Below, in pieces: positions 50,694 through 63,028 of a DNA stretch of 64,000 nucleotides. Every line of letters begins with the position of its first letter. Within the stretch, counting starts at the first letter, position 1. Source of the DNA: Strigops habroptila (Eukaryota; Chordata; Aves; Psittaciformes; Psittacidae); assembly GCF_004027225.2 (NCBI RefSeq), contig NC_044277.2:40730305-40794304 (forward strand), in the 5' to 3' direction. The notes beneath the pieces are model-generated. The model did not search any database. It saw only the letters and a program-made list of their open reading frames with translations, and was not told the DNA's origin. Both the position numbers and the translations under genes were made by a program.

Positions 50694-51884
50694 AGTATTG
50701 AAAAACCTGAGTAGTTCACAGCAAGGGAAACTATCCTCCCCATCCCCTGTCCACCTATCCTGATACTTCAGACGTGATTAAATGCTTCTTCTGTAGCTCG
50801 AATGAGTTAGATTCCTCCAGCAGCAAGTTATGTCCTTCCTACAGTTCAGTGCCCAGGCTTGGAGCAGCCAGTGCTAGGGATAATCTGTTGCCCTTGAGAG
50901 GATGTTGAATTGGATGGAGGCTGGCACACCCTTTCAGGCTGTAAATAGTCATTACTCTACTGAGGTAGCAGGAAGGCCTCCCTGGAATTACTGTTCATGC
51001 TGTTGTCTTCGTAGCAACTATCAATGCTAACTATTCCTGTCAATCTCTGTTCCCACTCACAGCTCAGCCAAGGCAAGGAAGCCCAGTGAAGTTGCAAGGG
51101 TGGGGAGAAAGCAAAGTGCAGTGGCTGGGCAACAGTAGGGCCTGGGCAGGGAAAAGAAGGGGCAGTGGCTGCCTGTGTCCCCGTGAATGTGAACAGGTCT
51201 TTAGCACTCTCCCATGACTACAAGGCAACCTTCTGCGCTACTAAGGCTACCGAAAGGACATAGTTAAAAATAGTTACAAATAGTTTTCTTTCATACCTTC
51301 TGAAGAATTGGCCTAAGTATGGGTGAAGGTAGGAATGATAAGTAGGTGTCCTTCTGTGCTGTGTATCCTATGTAGGTGCTCCAAGTGATACAAAATGAAC
51401 ACCATATGCTTCCATGTCTGTTTCTCCTACTTTTGTTCTCTTCTACATGTCCTTTCCAGCCTCCTCCCACAGGTGCTTTTGCTTTTGTGTGATACAGTAA
51501 TGTGGATCACAGAGAGTGGGAAACTGAGACAACACGAGCAGTTGTGGTGTCTCAAAGATGGTCTTGTAAGTTCAAGTTGGAAAGCTGAGTTATAAAGGAA
51601 AGAACTTCTATAACCTTCCCAAGTAGCAGCATAATGAGAAAGAGCAAACTCAAGTAAAATGAGTGCATGTATTTGCTTTGTTTGCTCTTCCTGTTTTGAT
51701 TTTGCAAAAGTTTCTGTTAAAGGACTGATTTCACCTGAAGCATAAAAAAACCTAGAGATGGAAGATTTTCTCAGGGGACTTTGTGTCACTTCACTTCCAT
51801 TCACTTGCATGAAAGAAGGCAGATCTACCATAGATTGTGCTTGGGAGGGACTGTGTTGGCCTCGTACCATAATACTAGTTTTGA

Positions 51885-51961
51885 TAGCACAGGAGCTTTG
51901 ACTCTGGGAAGTAAAATATCTGTTTAATAGCAATACTTGTTTAATAGCACAGGAGCTTTTG
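51885..51961. repeat. Short local duplication
   Basis: The string 'atagcacaggagcttt' occurs at 51884-51899 and again at 51943-51958, with a partial third echo ('tttaatagcaatact') between them. The duplication lies inside, and accounts for a repeated motif in, the minus-strand 184-codon open frame. Confidence 0.7.
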
Positions 51962-54900
51962 ACTGGGTACTCTGCTTTCATTATGTCCTGTAAGATCCAG
52001 TAGAGAGGTACAAGGATTATGGGACTAATGGTCTCACTCTCTTAAAAAAAGAGGACAAACTTCACCTTCATTCATATTCTACCACAGGTGAATGGAGAGA
52101 AAACTGCAACAGTGAATAAAATTTAGAATACAAAGGAGCATGTAACTCCTTCTGAGGCAGTGTCACAGCTGTGGTTCTAGTCTTTTGGAAAGAGAAACTC
52201 GAAAAAAGGAGACTGTTTTAAAAGTTATTTTATCTCATGATGTACACTAGTGTTTAATGACTTTTCCTGAAAACAGCAGTATTTTACAATGACACATCCA
52301 AAAAGCAGCTAGATAATGGACATTCTTTTCATGAAAACTAGCTGCATCAGTAGGATGTTACATATGGATTTACCCTGTGCTAGAAATGCGGCAAGAAGCT
52401 TGAGACTCCCATGTACTTCTTTGTAATGTAGTAATACATAAATTGAAACTAACTCCATTTAATGATTTACAATAAACAAAGAATGAGGGAGTTAGCAATA
52501 AAACACTACAGCAAACAAGTATATTTCTTCTCAGGGTAAAAGAGTGTGTTTTACATGGTTCATCATCATATATTTACAAGCTCCCATAGTTTTTAGGTAA
52601 AACTTCTCATTTAATCAAAAGGATTCCATGGGGACAGGAGTAGTAGGGATTCCAGGAGAAATTCCTCCCTCCTACGTGTTTATAGGCCATAACCCAATGG
52701 GGATAATAGCACGTAGAACATAACCGAGATAGGTTTTTCTGATTAAAGCTAGTATTTCATACTTAGAATCATATGGCTTGAACTTATTTGATTTATTAAA
52801 TCCAGCCATGTGCTATTTCAGCCAACACATCCCAGAATCTTGTTCATAACCTTTTCAAAGAACTGGAATGTGCCTAGCTAGTGTAAGACTTGTCTTGCCT
52901 GTTTATCAGTAGAGATAAATAAATATCCTTTTCTTCTTGAAGAAAAGTCCAAGTCACATTAGCCTGGCTTTTTTGTGTTACTATTTATATTATAGTAAGT
53001 ACAGAATCTTCCATATTATTTGTAAGAGTGTTGCTAAAGCTTACTGCCCCATGGCTCAAATAAAAGCTATAAATCCAACTGAAATCAAGTGTCTAAAGTT
53101 AGTAATATGTTGTTTTGATACCCACCTGAAAGTCTCTGTAATAACAATACAGCAAAATATGTGGGTCCAACCCTTTTCCTTGCAATGACATTATAGAGTA
53201 TTGATGAGTGAGGGGGACTACACAGCCGTCAGTAAGAGTGGAATTTGACCCTGTTCGCTGTAAAATGGCAGCACTTTACTTCAAGACTATTTATAGAAAT
53301 CTAAAAAACCCCAAAAACTTCCATTCCAAAGAAAGGGTGAAGAACTAAAAATTTAACATACTTCAAATCTACTCCAAACTGTGGTGCACAAATGTCAATC
53401 CATCAGACAAATGTTATGAGGACATATAAACAATAGTGCTACAGACAAAAACAAGGCATGATGAATTAAGAAAGCAGTATACCTTTGCTCTTTATGTGTT
53501 TTTAATTTCTTCATTTTATGAATTTACTGTGGTTTGTAAAAGGTGTCCTTATCTGTTTTTACTGTCAGGAATCTCTTTGTACAATACTTTGTGCATTTTT
53601 TTAAATGTTCAGTATTTGCAATACTGCAGCTTTTGTAGAGCTAAATAGGTTGTGATTACTCTTCTATGAATGTCGTGAATATTAATCCCCCCCCAGGTTT
53701 GAGAGAGCACCTGATGTAGATAAGGCTTACAAGGGTGTGTAAGAGAGATATGACATAGGTGAGTAGAGACTCTGGGATAAGACTGAGTGGTTGGCACTGT
53801 ATGTGATGGATTGGCAGAGGGAAGAGAGGTGAAAATAGAAATTGTGACTAAATGGCAGACTTCAATTTTGGAAGCTGGTGCTTCCTTTTATGCCCATCTT
53901 TTAGTACATTTAAGAATTACGCTGATTTTTTTAATGTAGTGGTCTCACCAGTGGTGACTGACAATGTAAACTTTGTCAGCCATAATGAAAGCAGACCCTT
54001 TTAGGCTCTTTGGGGTCATACCGTTGTACTTCTAAATTGACCTGAAGTCACAGCCCACTTTATTGCTCAAGTTCCTGATGAATGTTAAAGAATAAAGACA
54101 CTTGATTTTATATATGTAATGCCAGTTATTGTATTCATAACTAATGTTGGGAGAATTTGAGGATATATCAATTACTCAGCATTTAAAAGGAGTAATATTT
54201 GCCATGCTCACATCAGAAAAATATTGCTGGAATGAATACCAGGGAAAGTAAACATTCAGTCACTAGTTTAAGTATCCGTAGAAGTACCATTTCAAACCTG
54301 GACAAGTAAATAAGCATGGAAGCATTTATTTGATGTGACAGCAGAACTAGCATTTTAGGACTTGACTAATGAGGTACAATCATATATCACAATGTGCATT
54401 CCAAATAGTGTCTATAAATAAAGTTGAAATACTGAACAAAGATTTTAGGGACTGCAAATAAATCCAAAGAAATTAGAATACTGTTTATGTCTACTCTTAG
54501 AGAAGCAGAAGATAAATTGGCCAAGTCATTTATTATGAATTCTTAATTGCACCCTATTTGTAACCCTTAAACTCTAGAGTACACTGTGTTGCGAGAACTG
54601 AAAGGGCTCCTGTTAGATGGAGTAAATGGGAAGCCTAGTAAACTCTGCTCTCAGAGCACAAAGGTATGCATGAGTACATTCAGCATATTCTACATTCAGT
54701 AGATGGCAGTGGTATGCAGTTGTAGATTAATTTGGGATTTTCTCTTGAGCAGACGCTCTCATCTCTGAATCTAAGCAGTGTGGGTTTGGGAGTTTATTTG
54801 ATGCTTTTGGGGGGTTTATTTCAGTCTTCTTTTTTCAGAAAATACTAAGATACCAGATAATTTTTCACCTGCTAGAGCAGACAGTGATAGAAAGCACTTG

Positions 54901-56683
54901 GAAGAATCTGGTAAGGTTTGAATTTCAAACAGCGATATTACATACAGAAAGGAATGTGTCTGTCTGAAGCATTGACTCATTTTCCATCTATGCCCCGTGG
55001 AACTTAGTATGTACACATCACAGTCTCAAAATAAAAGTATTCAGTAAGCGGGAACTCTGTGTGTTACTTAACAGGAGTAGTAACACAGTGACGTCTCGGA
55101 ATACTGCACACAGAAATAGATATTTTCTCTTGTTTAAAGGAATGAATTGCAGATCTGTTGGGGGAAAGCAGTGTGTGCATGTGTGTGTGAGTGTGGATAA
55201 GCAAATAAATTACTAAGACAATTAGAAATCATTATAAATTTTTTAATTATGGAAAACTGGAAGAAAACAAAACAAAAGCAGAAATACAGTTTATCTGGTA
55301 GAAACCACAGATGAGGAGGCGAAGAGAATTAAATTACATCATTTAAGTAGATATTTTCTCATATGGCAGTTATGTCTAACACAAATAACAGAAAATATTT
55401 AATGATTTATGATGTTAATGATGGAAGGAGTTGCTCTCTGTTGCACAAAGCAATGTTTTTTCTTGCCTCCCTATGGGAAACTGCAATAGAAAATGCGTTA
55501 AATATATCAGTCTGTGAACTGTTTTAACACAACCACAAACTTATCCTAAGGGTTTCAAGAACTCTTGGACAGACCCCAGAATCAACTGGTGGTCCCTGAG
55601 TAGGGAACAGAAATGTCATACATTTTCAACATTTTCAACAATGTATACTCTCTCTCTCTGCTGTATGAGACACCACATGAAGATCTAGAGAAACTTTTAA
55701 ACCTATATTAACATGGCTATTGTTTGCAGAACAGAAAGTAATACCATTTTGACCAAAGCTTCTGAAAATCATCAGTTTCACACATAAGAACTTTGACAAG
55801 CCATAAGCCCTGAAATAGCGGTTTTGTGCAATCTGGTCACAGTCAAAGTATAATAATGAAAGTAGGAAATTAAGTGCTTTAAATTGGTCAGAGTACTGAA
55901 GAAAGAAGGATATGTTAATTGATTCAGCTCTTCTTGCTGAGGACGTTGGTAGGAACCATTCTCCTTAGCACCCTGAAACCATGGTGTGGGAAATGCCATA
56001 GCCAGGGAGAGGGATTGACTCCCTGTGACATTTGGCCCCAGTCGTAACCACATATTTCTGTCTACCTTTAGCAGGAATGCCTAGATCAAATCTCTAGGTA
56101 CATGCTTGATACTCCATTTATTTACAGTGTATTTTACCATGCGATTCCCATGTCTGACACTGTAGTCAAACACCTATGTTTTGCTCAACACCAAACTGTA
56201 CTCTTATGAAAATGAATGTTAAAATTTTTTTCTCCACTAGGATGCCTTATCTTTGCACTGTTTTCTATTTTAACTGTTGGTTTTGAGCAAAACCTATTTG
56301 TTTGATTGGGTTTTTTAACTGAGGCAGTACATCCTTTCTCAATATCTATAGAAATTATTACATACATAAATTAAGTCATACAGAAGAAGGATGGTTTGGG
56401 TCAGTAAGGTTTCTGAATATATTTTGTGTTGTAGCTTGGTTTTTTTTAGCACTGCTTTTGTAAAGATTTCATGTATTTTTGGTTCAATTATGCTGAGGAT
56501 ACTTTCATCCTGGCATTGCAGTGTCATTCCATTCACTCACCTTCCTAGTATATCGTTTTATTTGGGTATTTTTCTCTTGTTCAAGTCTAGTTTGTTGCTT
56601 AAATTCTTCTGACACCTTATCAATTTCTTTATGAATTTACATTTGAAAGGTTTTGCTATCACTTTTAGCACCATGGTTTTTTT

Positions 56684-56700
56684 TGTGTGTGTGTGTGTGT
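56684..56700 (+). repeat. (TG)n microsatellite
   Basis: About eight TG dinucleotides directly follow a T-run. It is a simple repeat. Confidence 0.9.
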
Positions 56701-57189
56701 AAACTAAGTCCATCTGGATACTACTGAGAGTATGCAAATCTACTACTGTTTCACCTTGTGGTATTGTCACAGTTAGAAAAGGGTTGCTGTCTTTGGGCAG
56801 TGTGGAGAGTTTCTAGTAAAGAAAAGCTCTGTCCAAATAAATGATAGTTGTCTATATAAATATTCAAATGGTTTTGCTGACAGTGTTCCAATATTTGGAG
56901 AAGCATGGTATTTCAACCACTGCAAGATTTATTCCTTTACTATGAACAAATGTAGCCTTTGTTTCAGTTGAAGCTTTGGAGAGTCTTGTCCTTTGAAATG
57001 TCACTTTTATTTAAAACTTTATTAACACATACTGTGTTGTAAACACTTTCATGACATGAAATGACTTAAAGAAAAAATCACATGCTATTTTCACGCTAAA
57101 CCAGTATTTTTAGAAGCCTGCATCTGTGTTTGTAATGGAAGAGTCATCTGCATCTTACTGCTGATGGTTTTCTTCTGTCTTTTTGCAGA

Positions 57190-57230
57190 TAGTAAGAAGA
57201 AATTGCACAACAAGACATTTGTTTTCTAAA
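57190..57230 (+). other. Candidate terminal-exon segment (weak)
   Basis: A strong-looking splice acceptor ('ttttcttctgtctttttgcag', with a branch-point-like tgctgat about 25 bp upstream) ends at 57189. Joined in phase to the coding exon ending at 37132 it would add Asp and then SKKKLHNKTFVF before a TAA. The short coding tail and the 20-kb intron make this a weak proposal. No homolog is recognised and the acceptor may be fortuitous. Confidence 0.15.
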
Positions 57231-58956
57231 TGCCATAGTTATAAAATAACTTTAAACAAAATACATGGGAATTAAGATTTTCATCTTAATGATATATGTG
57301 TCACAGTTGTGCAAAATTTAGGTAAATCTATTTAGAGTAGAAAAAATTTATGACAAGTTTGGTAATGCAAGACCTGCTGAAATGTATTGCTTTGTATTAA
57401 AATTATTTGACTTGGAAAGGATTATAAAATAAGAGAAAATATGACTAGGAAAGAAGAATAAAAAGCAAAGGAAGAAGAGTGTGTCTAAAGCATTGCTCCT
57501 TCTGAAGAACAGACAATTCCATTAACTCAAAATAGCTTTAGGAGAAGTGAATAAAAACCAAATCAGATCATATAAGCATTGTAAGATATAATGAGATATA
57601 TTACCACTGCTATTGACTATATCCTGGACTAAGCATTATATTGTAAAAAAATTTCTGTGTGATTATAATAATTTGAATTGCCTGAATCTGTTGGGTAACT
57701 TCTTGAAGTGCAGAACAACATAAAACCATGAAATGCCTGTTAATCCATCCTGCAACATTCATTTCAAGGAATGTTGTACAATATACGGTGGATATTGTGA
57801 ATTAACTATGGATATTCAGGAAAATGAATAATTATTAAACCTGGCTAAAAATGCTAAGCTTTAAATACTGCAGTTGAAGTGTGTTGTGCGGGGCACATTA
57901 GCACCTGCAAGTAAATCTGGCAAATATAGTTTAGGTGGCAGACAGTGTATAGTTGTAACTGGTGTAATTTCTGGTTTTATGGCTTTTATGGATACGCTTA
58001 TGTTTTCCTGAAACCTTTACCTGCCATGGAGGAGTTTTCCACAAATGCTTTACAAGTTTGTTGTTTGGGTTTTTTTTAAATAATTGAGGAAAGATTGCTT
58101 TGCATTTTGTCATTTTTTTTTCTCAGGTGCATTCTTACAAAAAGAGATTATTGATGAAGACTTTCTTTTTTCTTACATAGAAAGATAAAGGGACCTGGCC
58201 AACACAGTGCTACTTCATATTTCCTGTGCTTGCCTACAGTACAGCCTGCACTAAGATGTTGTAGATACCTCTGGTGTAGACGTGCACTAGACCAAGAGCA
58301 GGAGGAATTTTTACTGGCTGATTTACACTGCTTCTTTGAATAAGCTAAAAATAAGCAAAGGCTGCCTGTTGGGAGCATAAACAAATTGAGATCTTGGTTT
58401 TTAATGCCAAGGTGATATCACCTGAGGATGTGGAGTTTTCATGCCCAAGCCAACAAACTGTTGTGTGGATTTGGCTTATTTCAGTGCTGCGAGTACAGCT
58501 TTTGTTATTTATGATCCAGCAGGACATGAATTTTCCTGGCACAATAATGGTGACATGGTGCTGGAGACAGTGCAAACACAGGGTAAAAATCAGCACCTGC
58601 TGTTGCAGCTTTTCAGTCAGAACAGGCAAAGCACAGAGAAAGTGAAAGCACAGGAAGGTGAAAAGCCTCATCCAAGGCGAAGCAACTATGTCTTATATTG
58701 CAGGTTGAGCCCATGCCTGAGCCCAGGGCTGTGCCTTATTTAGCCTTCTACGTCTCTGCAGTCATATCCATATTAGTGAAAAATTAAACATTCATGTCAG
58801 CTATCAGGTGCTGAATAACAACTGAAAAGTGTGCAGAATAATTTTCTAGGGAATTAGCTTAACAACTTTGGAATGTTTACAACAAAATGCAAGAGCGGGG
58901 AGCCAGAGCAGCTGTTGCTCACTGCTTCTTAGCACAGACCTTGCTGTCTCTCCTCA

Positions 58957-60202
58957 TCATAGAATAAGAAAATCGTAGAATAGTTAGGTTGGAAAGATCA
59001 TCTAGTTGGAAAGGCCACCTTAAGATCATCTAGTTCCAACCCCTCTGCCATGGGCAGCAACACCTCACACTAAACCATGTTGCCCAAGGCTCTGCCCAAC
59101 CTGGCCTTGAACACCGCCAGGGATGGAGCATCCACAACTTCCTTGGGCAACCCATTCCAGCGCCTCACCACCCTCACGGTAAAGAACTTCTTCCTTATGT
59201 CTAACCTGAACTTCCTCTGTTTAAGTTTGAACCCATTACTCCTTGTCCTACCACTACAGTCCATAAGGAAGAGTCCCTCCCCAGCATCCTTATAGGCCTC
59301 GTTCAGATACTGGAAGGCTGCTATGAGGTCACCACGCAGCCTTCTCTTCTCCAGGCTGAACAGCCCCAACTTTCCCAGCCTGTCTTCATACAGGAGGTGC
59401 TCCAGCCCTCTTATCATCCTTGTGGCCCTCCTCTGGACTTCCTCCAGCAGCTCCATGTCCTTCTTATGTTGAGGACACCAGAACTGTACACAATACTCCA
59501 AGTGAGGTCTCAAGAGAGCAGAGCAGAGTAGAAGGGCAGGATCACCTCCTTTGACCTGCTGGTCACGCTTCTTTTGATGCAGCCTAGGATATGGTTGGCT
59601 TTCTGGGCTGCGAGTGCACACTGCTGGCTCATGTTAAGCTTCTCATCAACTAACACGCCCAAGTCCTTCTCCACAGGGCTGCTCTGAATCTCTTCTCCGC
59701 CCAACCTGTAACTGTGCCTGGGATTGCCCTGACACAGGTGCAGGACCTTGCACTTGGCTTGGTTAAACTTCATAAGGTTGGCATCGGCCCACCTCACAAG
59801 CGTGTCAAGGTCCCTCTGGATGGCATCCCTTCCCTCCAGCGTATCAACCGAACCACACAGCTTGGTGTCGTCGGCAAACTTGCTAAGGGTGCACTCAATC
59901 CCACTGCCCATGTCGCCGACAAAGATGTTGAACAGGACCAATCCCGACACCAATCCCTGAGGGACACCACTTGTTACTGTTTTCCAACTAGACATTGAGC
60001 CATTGATGACAACTCTTTGCATGCAGCCATCCAGCCAATTCTTTATCCACTGAGTGGTCCATCTATCAAATTGATGTCTCTGCAATTTAGAGACAAGGAT
60101 GTCGTGCGGGACAGTGTCAAACGCTTTGCACAAGTCCAGGTCGATGACGTCAACTGCTCTGCCACTGTCCGTCAGTTCCGTAGCCCCATCATAGAAGGCC
60201 AC
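58957..60202 (-). mobile_element. CR1 LINE, 5'-truncated, minus strand, 3' end rearranged
   Basis: Minus-strand copy of the same CR1 subfamily as 11831-13182. The 5' end breaks at 60202, within the segment corresponding to [11 protein letters not shown] of the reverse transcriptase. Near the 3' terminus the string 'gatcatctagtt' is duplicated (58997-59008 and 59025-59036) around 'ggaaaggccaccttaa', a small internal duplication absent from the other copies. The terminal TTCTA repeats are degraded. Confidence 0.95.
59070..60202 (-). pseudogene. CR1 ORF2 fragment with 5-bp frameshift
   Basis: Two overlapping minus-strand frames (59510-60202 and 59070-59621) together cover the RT palm and C-terminal region. 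GVPQG and the FADDTK catalytic box are intact in the first. The frames are split by an extra AGCAG near 59515-59527 compared with the copies at 11831 and 60751, so the protein is broken. The endonuclease and the N-terminal RT part are missing. It is not a host gene. Confidence 0.93.
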
Positions 60203-60396
60203 CATCATCTCACTTATCTCAGCATGGGATAAAACTCAGACAGATCTAGCCCCCTTTTACCTGAATAAGACCTCTGCAGTGTCACAAATTGAGAAAATTA
60301 GCAGTATGGATGGTTTAGAACCAACTTTGCAGTATAAACTTAACCATTTTGTCTGACAAGCAGAGCTGGAAAACTCTATATTTGTCTTGTCCCTAG
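60203..60396. other. Short spacer between CR1 insertions
   Basis: About 194 bp of AT-rich sequence with no recognisable repeat or frame. It separates the truncated 5' end of the minus-strand CR1 from the plus-strand CR1 tail. Confidence 0.6.
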
Positions 60397-60526
60397 ATTG
60401 GACGAGAGCCTTGGGCAACTTTGTCTAGTGTGAGGTGTCCCTGCACACGGCAGGGGGGTTAGAACTAGATGATCTTAAGGTCCTTTCCAACCCTAACTAT
60501 TCTATGATTCTCTGATTTTATGATTT
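60397..60526 (+). mobile_element. CR1 LINE 3' tail, plus strand
   Basis: It begins at 'attggacgagagccttgggc', corresponding to the last ORF2 codons. It continues through 'gcaggggggttagaactaga' and 'ggtcctttccaaccctaact' and ends in degenerate TTCTATGATTCTCTGATTTTATGA repeats. It is only about 130 bp, a separate, extremely 5'-truncated insertion. Confidence 0.92.
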
Positions 60527-60750
60527 TGCCATAAATATTCTTAATATTTAAATAGAAGATCCAGTAGCGTATCTGTCCTAGCACCATTTAGTAGTTGTCT
60601 ATGGCTGTTGCTGTCTGTGAAAGGGGTGTAAGATGGGCAGCATTTTTCCCCAGATGAGTAGTTACCAAAGGACAGACATAAAGGTCCTAATGTAAATAAG
60701 AAAGAAACCATAAGAAGAAAAATTAAGAAACTAATATTATTTATGATGTA
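60527..60750. other. Spacer upstream of the large CR1
   Basis: AT-rich sequence with no recognisable repeat. The junction with the CR1 lies at about 60750, where CR1-type sequence (ctccagggcagccttggctc) begins abruptly. Confidence 0.55.
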
Positions 60751-63028
60751 ACGCTCCAGGGCAGCCTTGGCTCTAGTGATCACGAGATGGTTGAGTTTGA
60801 GATCCTCAGGACAGTGAGAAGAGCGTGCAGCAAGCTCACTGCCCTGGACTTCAAGAAAGCAGACTTTGGCCTCTTCAGGAACCTCCTTAGTAAGGTTTCA
60901 TGGGATACAGTCCTAGAGGGCAGGGGGGCCCAAGACTGCTGGTCGGTATTCAAGGATCACCTGCTACGTGCTCAAGAGTGTTGCATCCCGACTAGAAGAA
61001 AGTGCAGCAGGAGGACCAGGAGACCTCCATGGATGGACAAGGAGCTGCTGAGGAAACTTAGAGGGAAAAAAGAAGCTTATAGAAGGTGGAAGCAAGGACA
61101 GGTGGCCTGGGAAGAATACAGGAGCATTGCCCGAGAAGCTAGGGACCAGGTTAGGAAAGCTAAGGCCCAGCTAGAATTAAGTTTGGCAAGGGATGTAAAA
61201 GATAACAGGAAAGGATTCTATAGATACGTAGCAAATAAAAGACAGACTAGGGACAATGTAGGCCCTCTCCAGAAGCTATCAGGAGAACTGGCTACCATGG
61301 ATTTGGAGAAGGCTGAGGTTCTTAATGACTTCTTTGCCTCAGTCTTCACCAGCAAATGCTCTGACCACACAACCCAAGTCTTGGAAAGCAAATGCAGGGA
61401 CTGTGAGAACGAAGACCTTAGGCCCACTGTAGGAGAGGATCAGGTTCGAGACCATCTTAAGAACCTGAACGTGCACAAGTCCATGGGACCTGATGAAATC
61501 CATCCACGGGTCCTGAAGGAGCTGGCGAATGAAGTTGCTAAACCACTGTCCATCATATTTGAAAAATCCTGGCAGTCAGGTGAAGTTCCCGATGACTGGA
61601 AGAAGGGCAATATAAACCCCATTTTCAAGAAGGGGAAGGTGGAAGACCCGGGGAACTACAGACCAGTCAGTCTCACCTCTGTGCCTGGCAAAATCTTGGA
61701 ACAGTTTCTCCTGGAAAACATGCTAAGGCACATGAAAAACAACGAGGTGGTTGGTGACAGCCAACATGGCTTCACTAAGGGGAAATCCTGCCTGACCAAT
61801 TTGGTGGCCTTCTATGATGGAGCCACGGAACTGATGGACAGCGGCAGAGCAGTTGACGTCATCGACCTGGACTTGTGCAAAGTGTTCGACACTGTCCCAC
61901 ACGACATCCTTGTCTCTAAATTGGAGAGACATCAATTTGATAGATGGACCACTCGGTGGATAAAAAACTGGCTCGATGGCCGCACGCAAAGAGTTGTGGT
62001 AAAGGGCTCGATGTCCAGTTGGAAACCTGTAACGAGTGGTGTCCCTCAGGGATTGGTGTTGGGACCGGTCCTGTTCAACATCTTTGTCGGTGACATGGAC
62101 AGTGGGATTGAGTGTGCCCTCAGCAAGTTTGCCGATGACACCAAGCTGTGTGGTTCGGTTGATACGCTGGAGGGAAAGGATGCCATCCAGAGGGACCTTG
62201 ACACGCTTGTGAGGTGGGCCGATACCAACCTTATGAAGTTTAACGAAGCCAAGTGCAAGGTCCTACACCTGGGTTGGGGCAATCCCAGGCACTGCTACAG
62301 GCTGGGCAGAGAAGAGATTCAGAGCAGCCCTGCAGAAAAGGACTTGGGGGTGTTGGTTGACGAGAAGCTTAACATGAGCCGGCAGTGTGCGCTTGCAGCC
62401 CAGAAAGCCAACCATATCCTGGGCTGCATCAAAAGAAACGTGACCAGCAGGTCAAAGGAGGTGATCCTGCCCCTCTACTCTGCTCTTGTGAGACCCCACT
62501 TGGAGTACTGCATACAGTTCTGGTGTCCTCAACATAAAAAGGACATGGAGCTGTTGGAGCGAGTCCAGAGGAGGGCCATGAGGATGATAAGAGGGCTGGA
62601 GCACCTCCCATACGAAGACAGGCTGAGAGAGTTGGGGCTGTTCAGCCTGGAGAAGAGAAGGCTGCGTGGTGACCTCATAGCAGCCTTCCAGTATCTGAAG
62701 GAGGCCTACAAGGATGCTGGGGAGGGACTCTTCATTAGGGACTGTAATGGTAGGACAAGGGGTAATGGGTTCAAACTTAAACAGAGGAAGTTTGGATTAG
62801 ATATAAGGAAGAAGTTCTTTACAGTGAAGGTGGTGAAGCACTGGAATGGGTTGCCCAGGGAGGTTGTGGATGCTCCATCCCTGGCGGTGTTCAAGGCCAG
62901 GTTGGGCAGAGCCTTGAGCCACGTGGTTTAGGGCAAGGTGTCCCTGCCCATGGCAGGGGGGTTGGAACTAGATGATCTTAAGGTCCTTTCCAACCCTTAC
63001 TATTCTATGATTCTATGATTCTATGATT
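60751..63028 (+). mobile_element. CR1 LINE, largest copy, 5'-truncated, plus strand
   Basis: About 2.28 kb run from the end of the endonuclease domain (in-frame LGSSDHEM just before the first ATG) through the whole reverse-transcriptase region. A short 3'UTR follows, and the element ends with three TTCTATGA-type repeats at 63001-63028. It is the youngest-looking copy here: its ORF has no disruption and the terminal repeats are nearly perfect. No obvious target-site duplication was seen, which is usual for CR1. Confidence 0.97.
60787..62931 (+). CDS. CR1 ORF2 fragment: intact reverse-transcriptase region
   Basis: This is a 714-codon frame; the ATG used is an internal Met just after the conserved endonuclease-terminal SDHE, and the frame stays open upstream to the truncation. 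In order: a basic linker region (residues 60-160), then the RT domain from about 230 to 530 with [10 protein letters not shown] (231-240), YRPVSLTS (291-298), [10 protein letters not shown] (326-335), the first catalytic Asp region [10 protein letters not shown] (359-368), GVPQG (418-422) and FADD (448-451). The CR1 C-terminal region with [20 protein letters not shown] follows. Without the endonuclease and ORF1 it cannot retrotranspose on its own by the standard mechanism. Whether it is transcribed is unknown. It is a mobile-element gene, not a host gene. Confidence 0.95.
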   Translation: MVEFEILRTVRRACSKLTALDFKKADFGLFRNLLSKVSWDTVLEGRGAQDCWSVFKDHLLRAQECCIPTRRKCSRRTRRPPWMDKELLRKLRGKKEAYRRWKQGQVAWEEYRSIAREARDQVRKAKAQLELSLARDVKDNRKGFYRYVANKRQTRDNVGPLQKLSGELATMDLEKAEVLNDFFASVFTSKCSDHTTQVLESKCRDCENEDLRPTVGEDQVRDHLKNLNVHKSMGPDEIHPRVLKELANEVAKPLSIIFEKSWQSGEVPDDWKKGNINPIFKKGKVEDPGNYRPVSLTSVPGKILEQFLLENMLRHMKNNEVVGDSQHGFTKGKSCLTNLVAFYDGATELMDSGRAVDVIDLDLCKVFDTVPHDILVSKLERHQFDRWTTRWIKNWLDGRTQRVVVKGSMSSWKPVTSGVPQGLVLGPVLFNIFVGDMDSGIECALSKFADDTKLCGSVDTLEGKDAIQRDLDTLVRWADTNLMKFNEAKCKVLHLGWGNPRHCYRLGREEIQSSPAEKDLGVLVDEKLNMSRQCALAAQKANHILGCIKRNVTSRSKEVILPLYSALVRPHLEYCIQFWCPQHKKDMELLERVQRRAMRMIRGLEHLPYEDRLRELGLFSLEKRRLRGDLIAAFQYLKEAYKDAGEGLFIRDCNGRTRGNGFKLKQRKFGLDIRKKFFTVKVVKHWNGLPREVVDAPSLAVFKARLGRALSHVV

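Larger units (their letters stand above)
37133..58956. other. Long AT-rich non-coding stretch, probably intron or intergenic
   Basis: After the donor at 37133 the sequence returns to AT-rich DNA with no exon I can defend. Two acceptor-like sites are in phase with the first coding exon (38061 and 57190), but each gives only about a dozen codons before a stop. The longest open frame (minus 51427-51981, 184 codons) has no recognisable domain. If the gene continues, its next exon is here but unseen, or beyond 64000. Simple repeats and one CR1 scrap inside are listed separately. Confidence 0.5.

Noticed and set aside
58394..58743. Overlapping plus-strand frames of 83 and 100 codons as a host gene
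   Set aside because: Two frames overlap each other and a minus-strand frame. No conserved motif, promoter or splice structure was seen.
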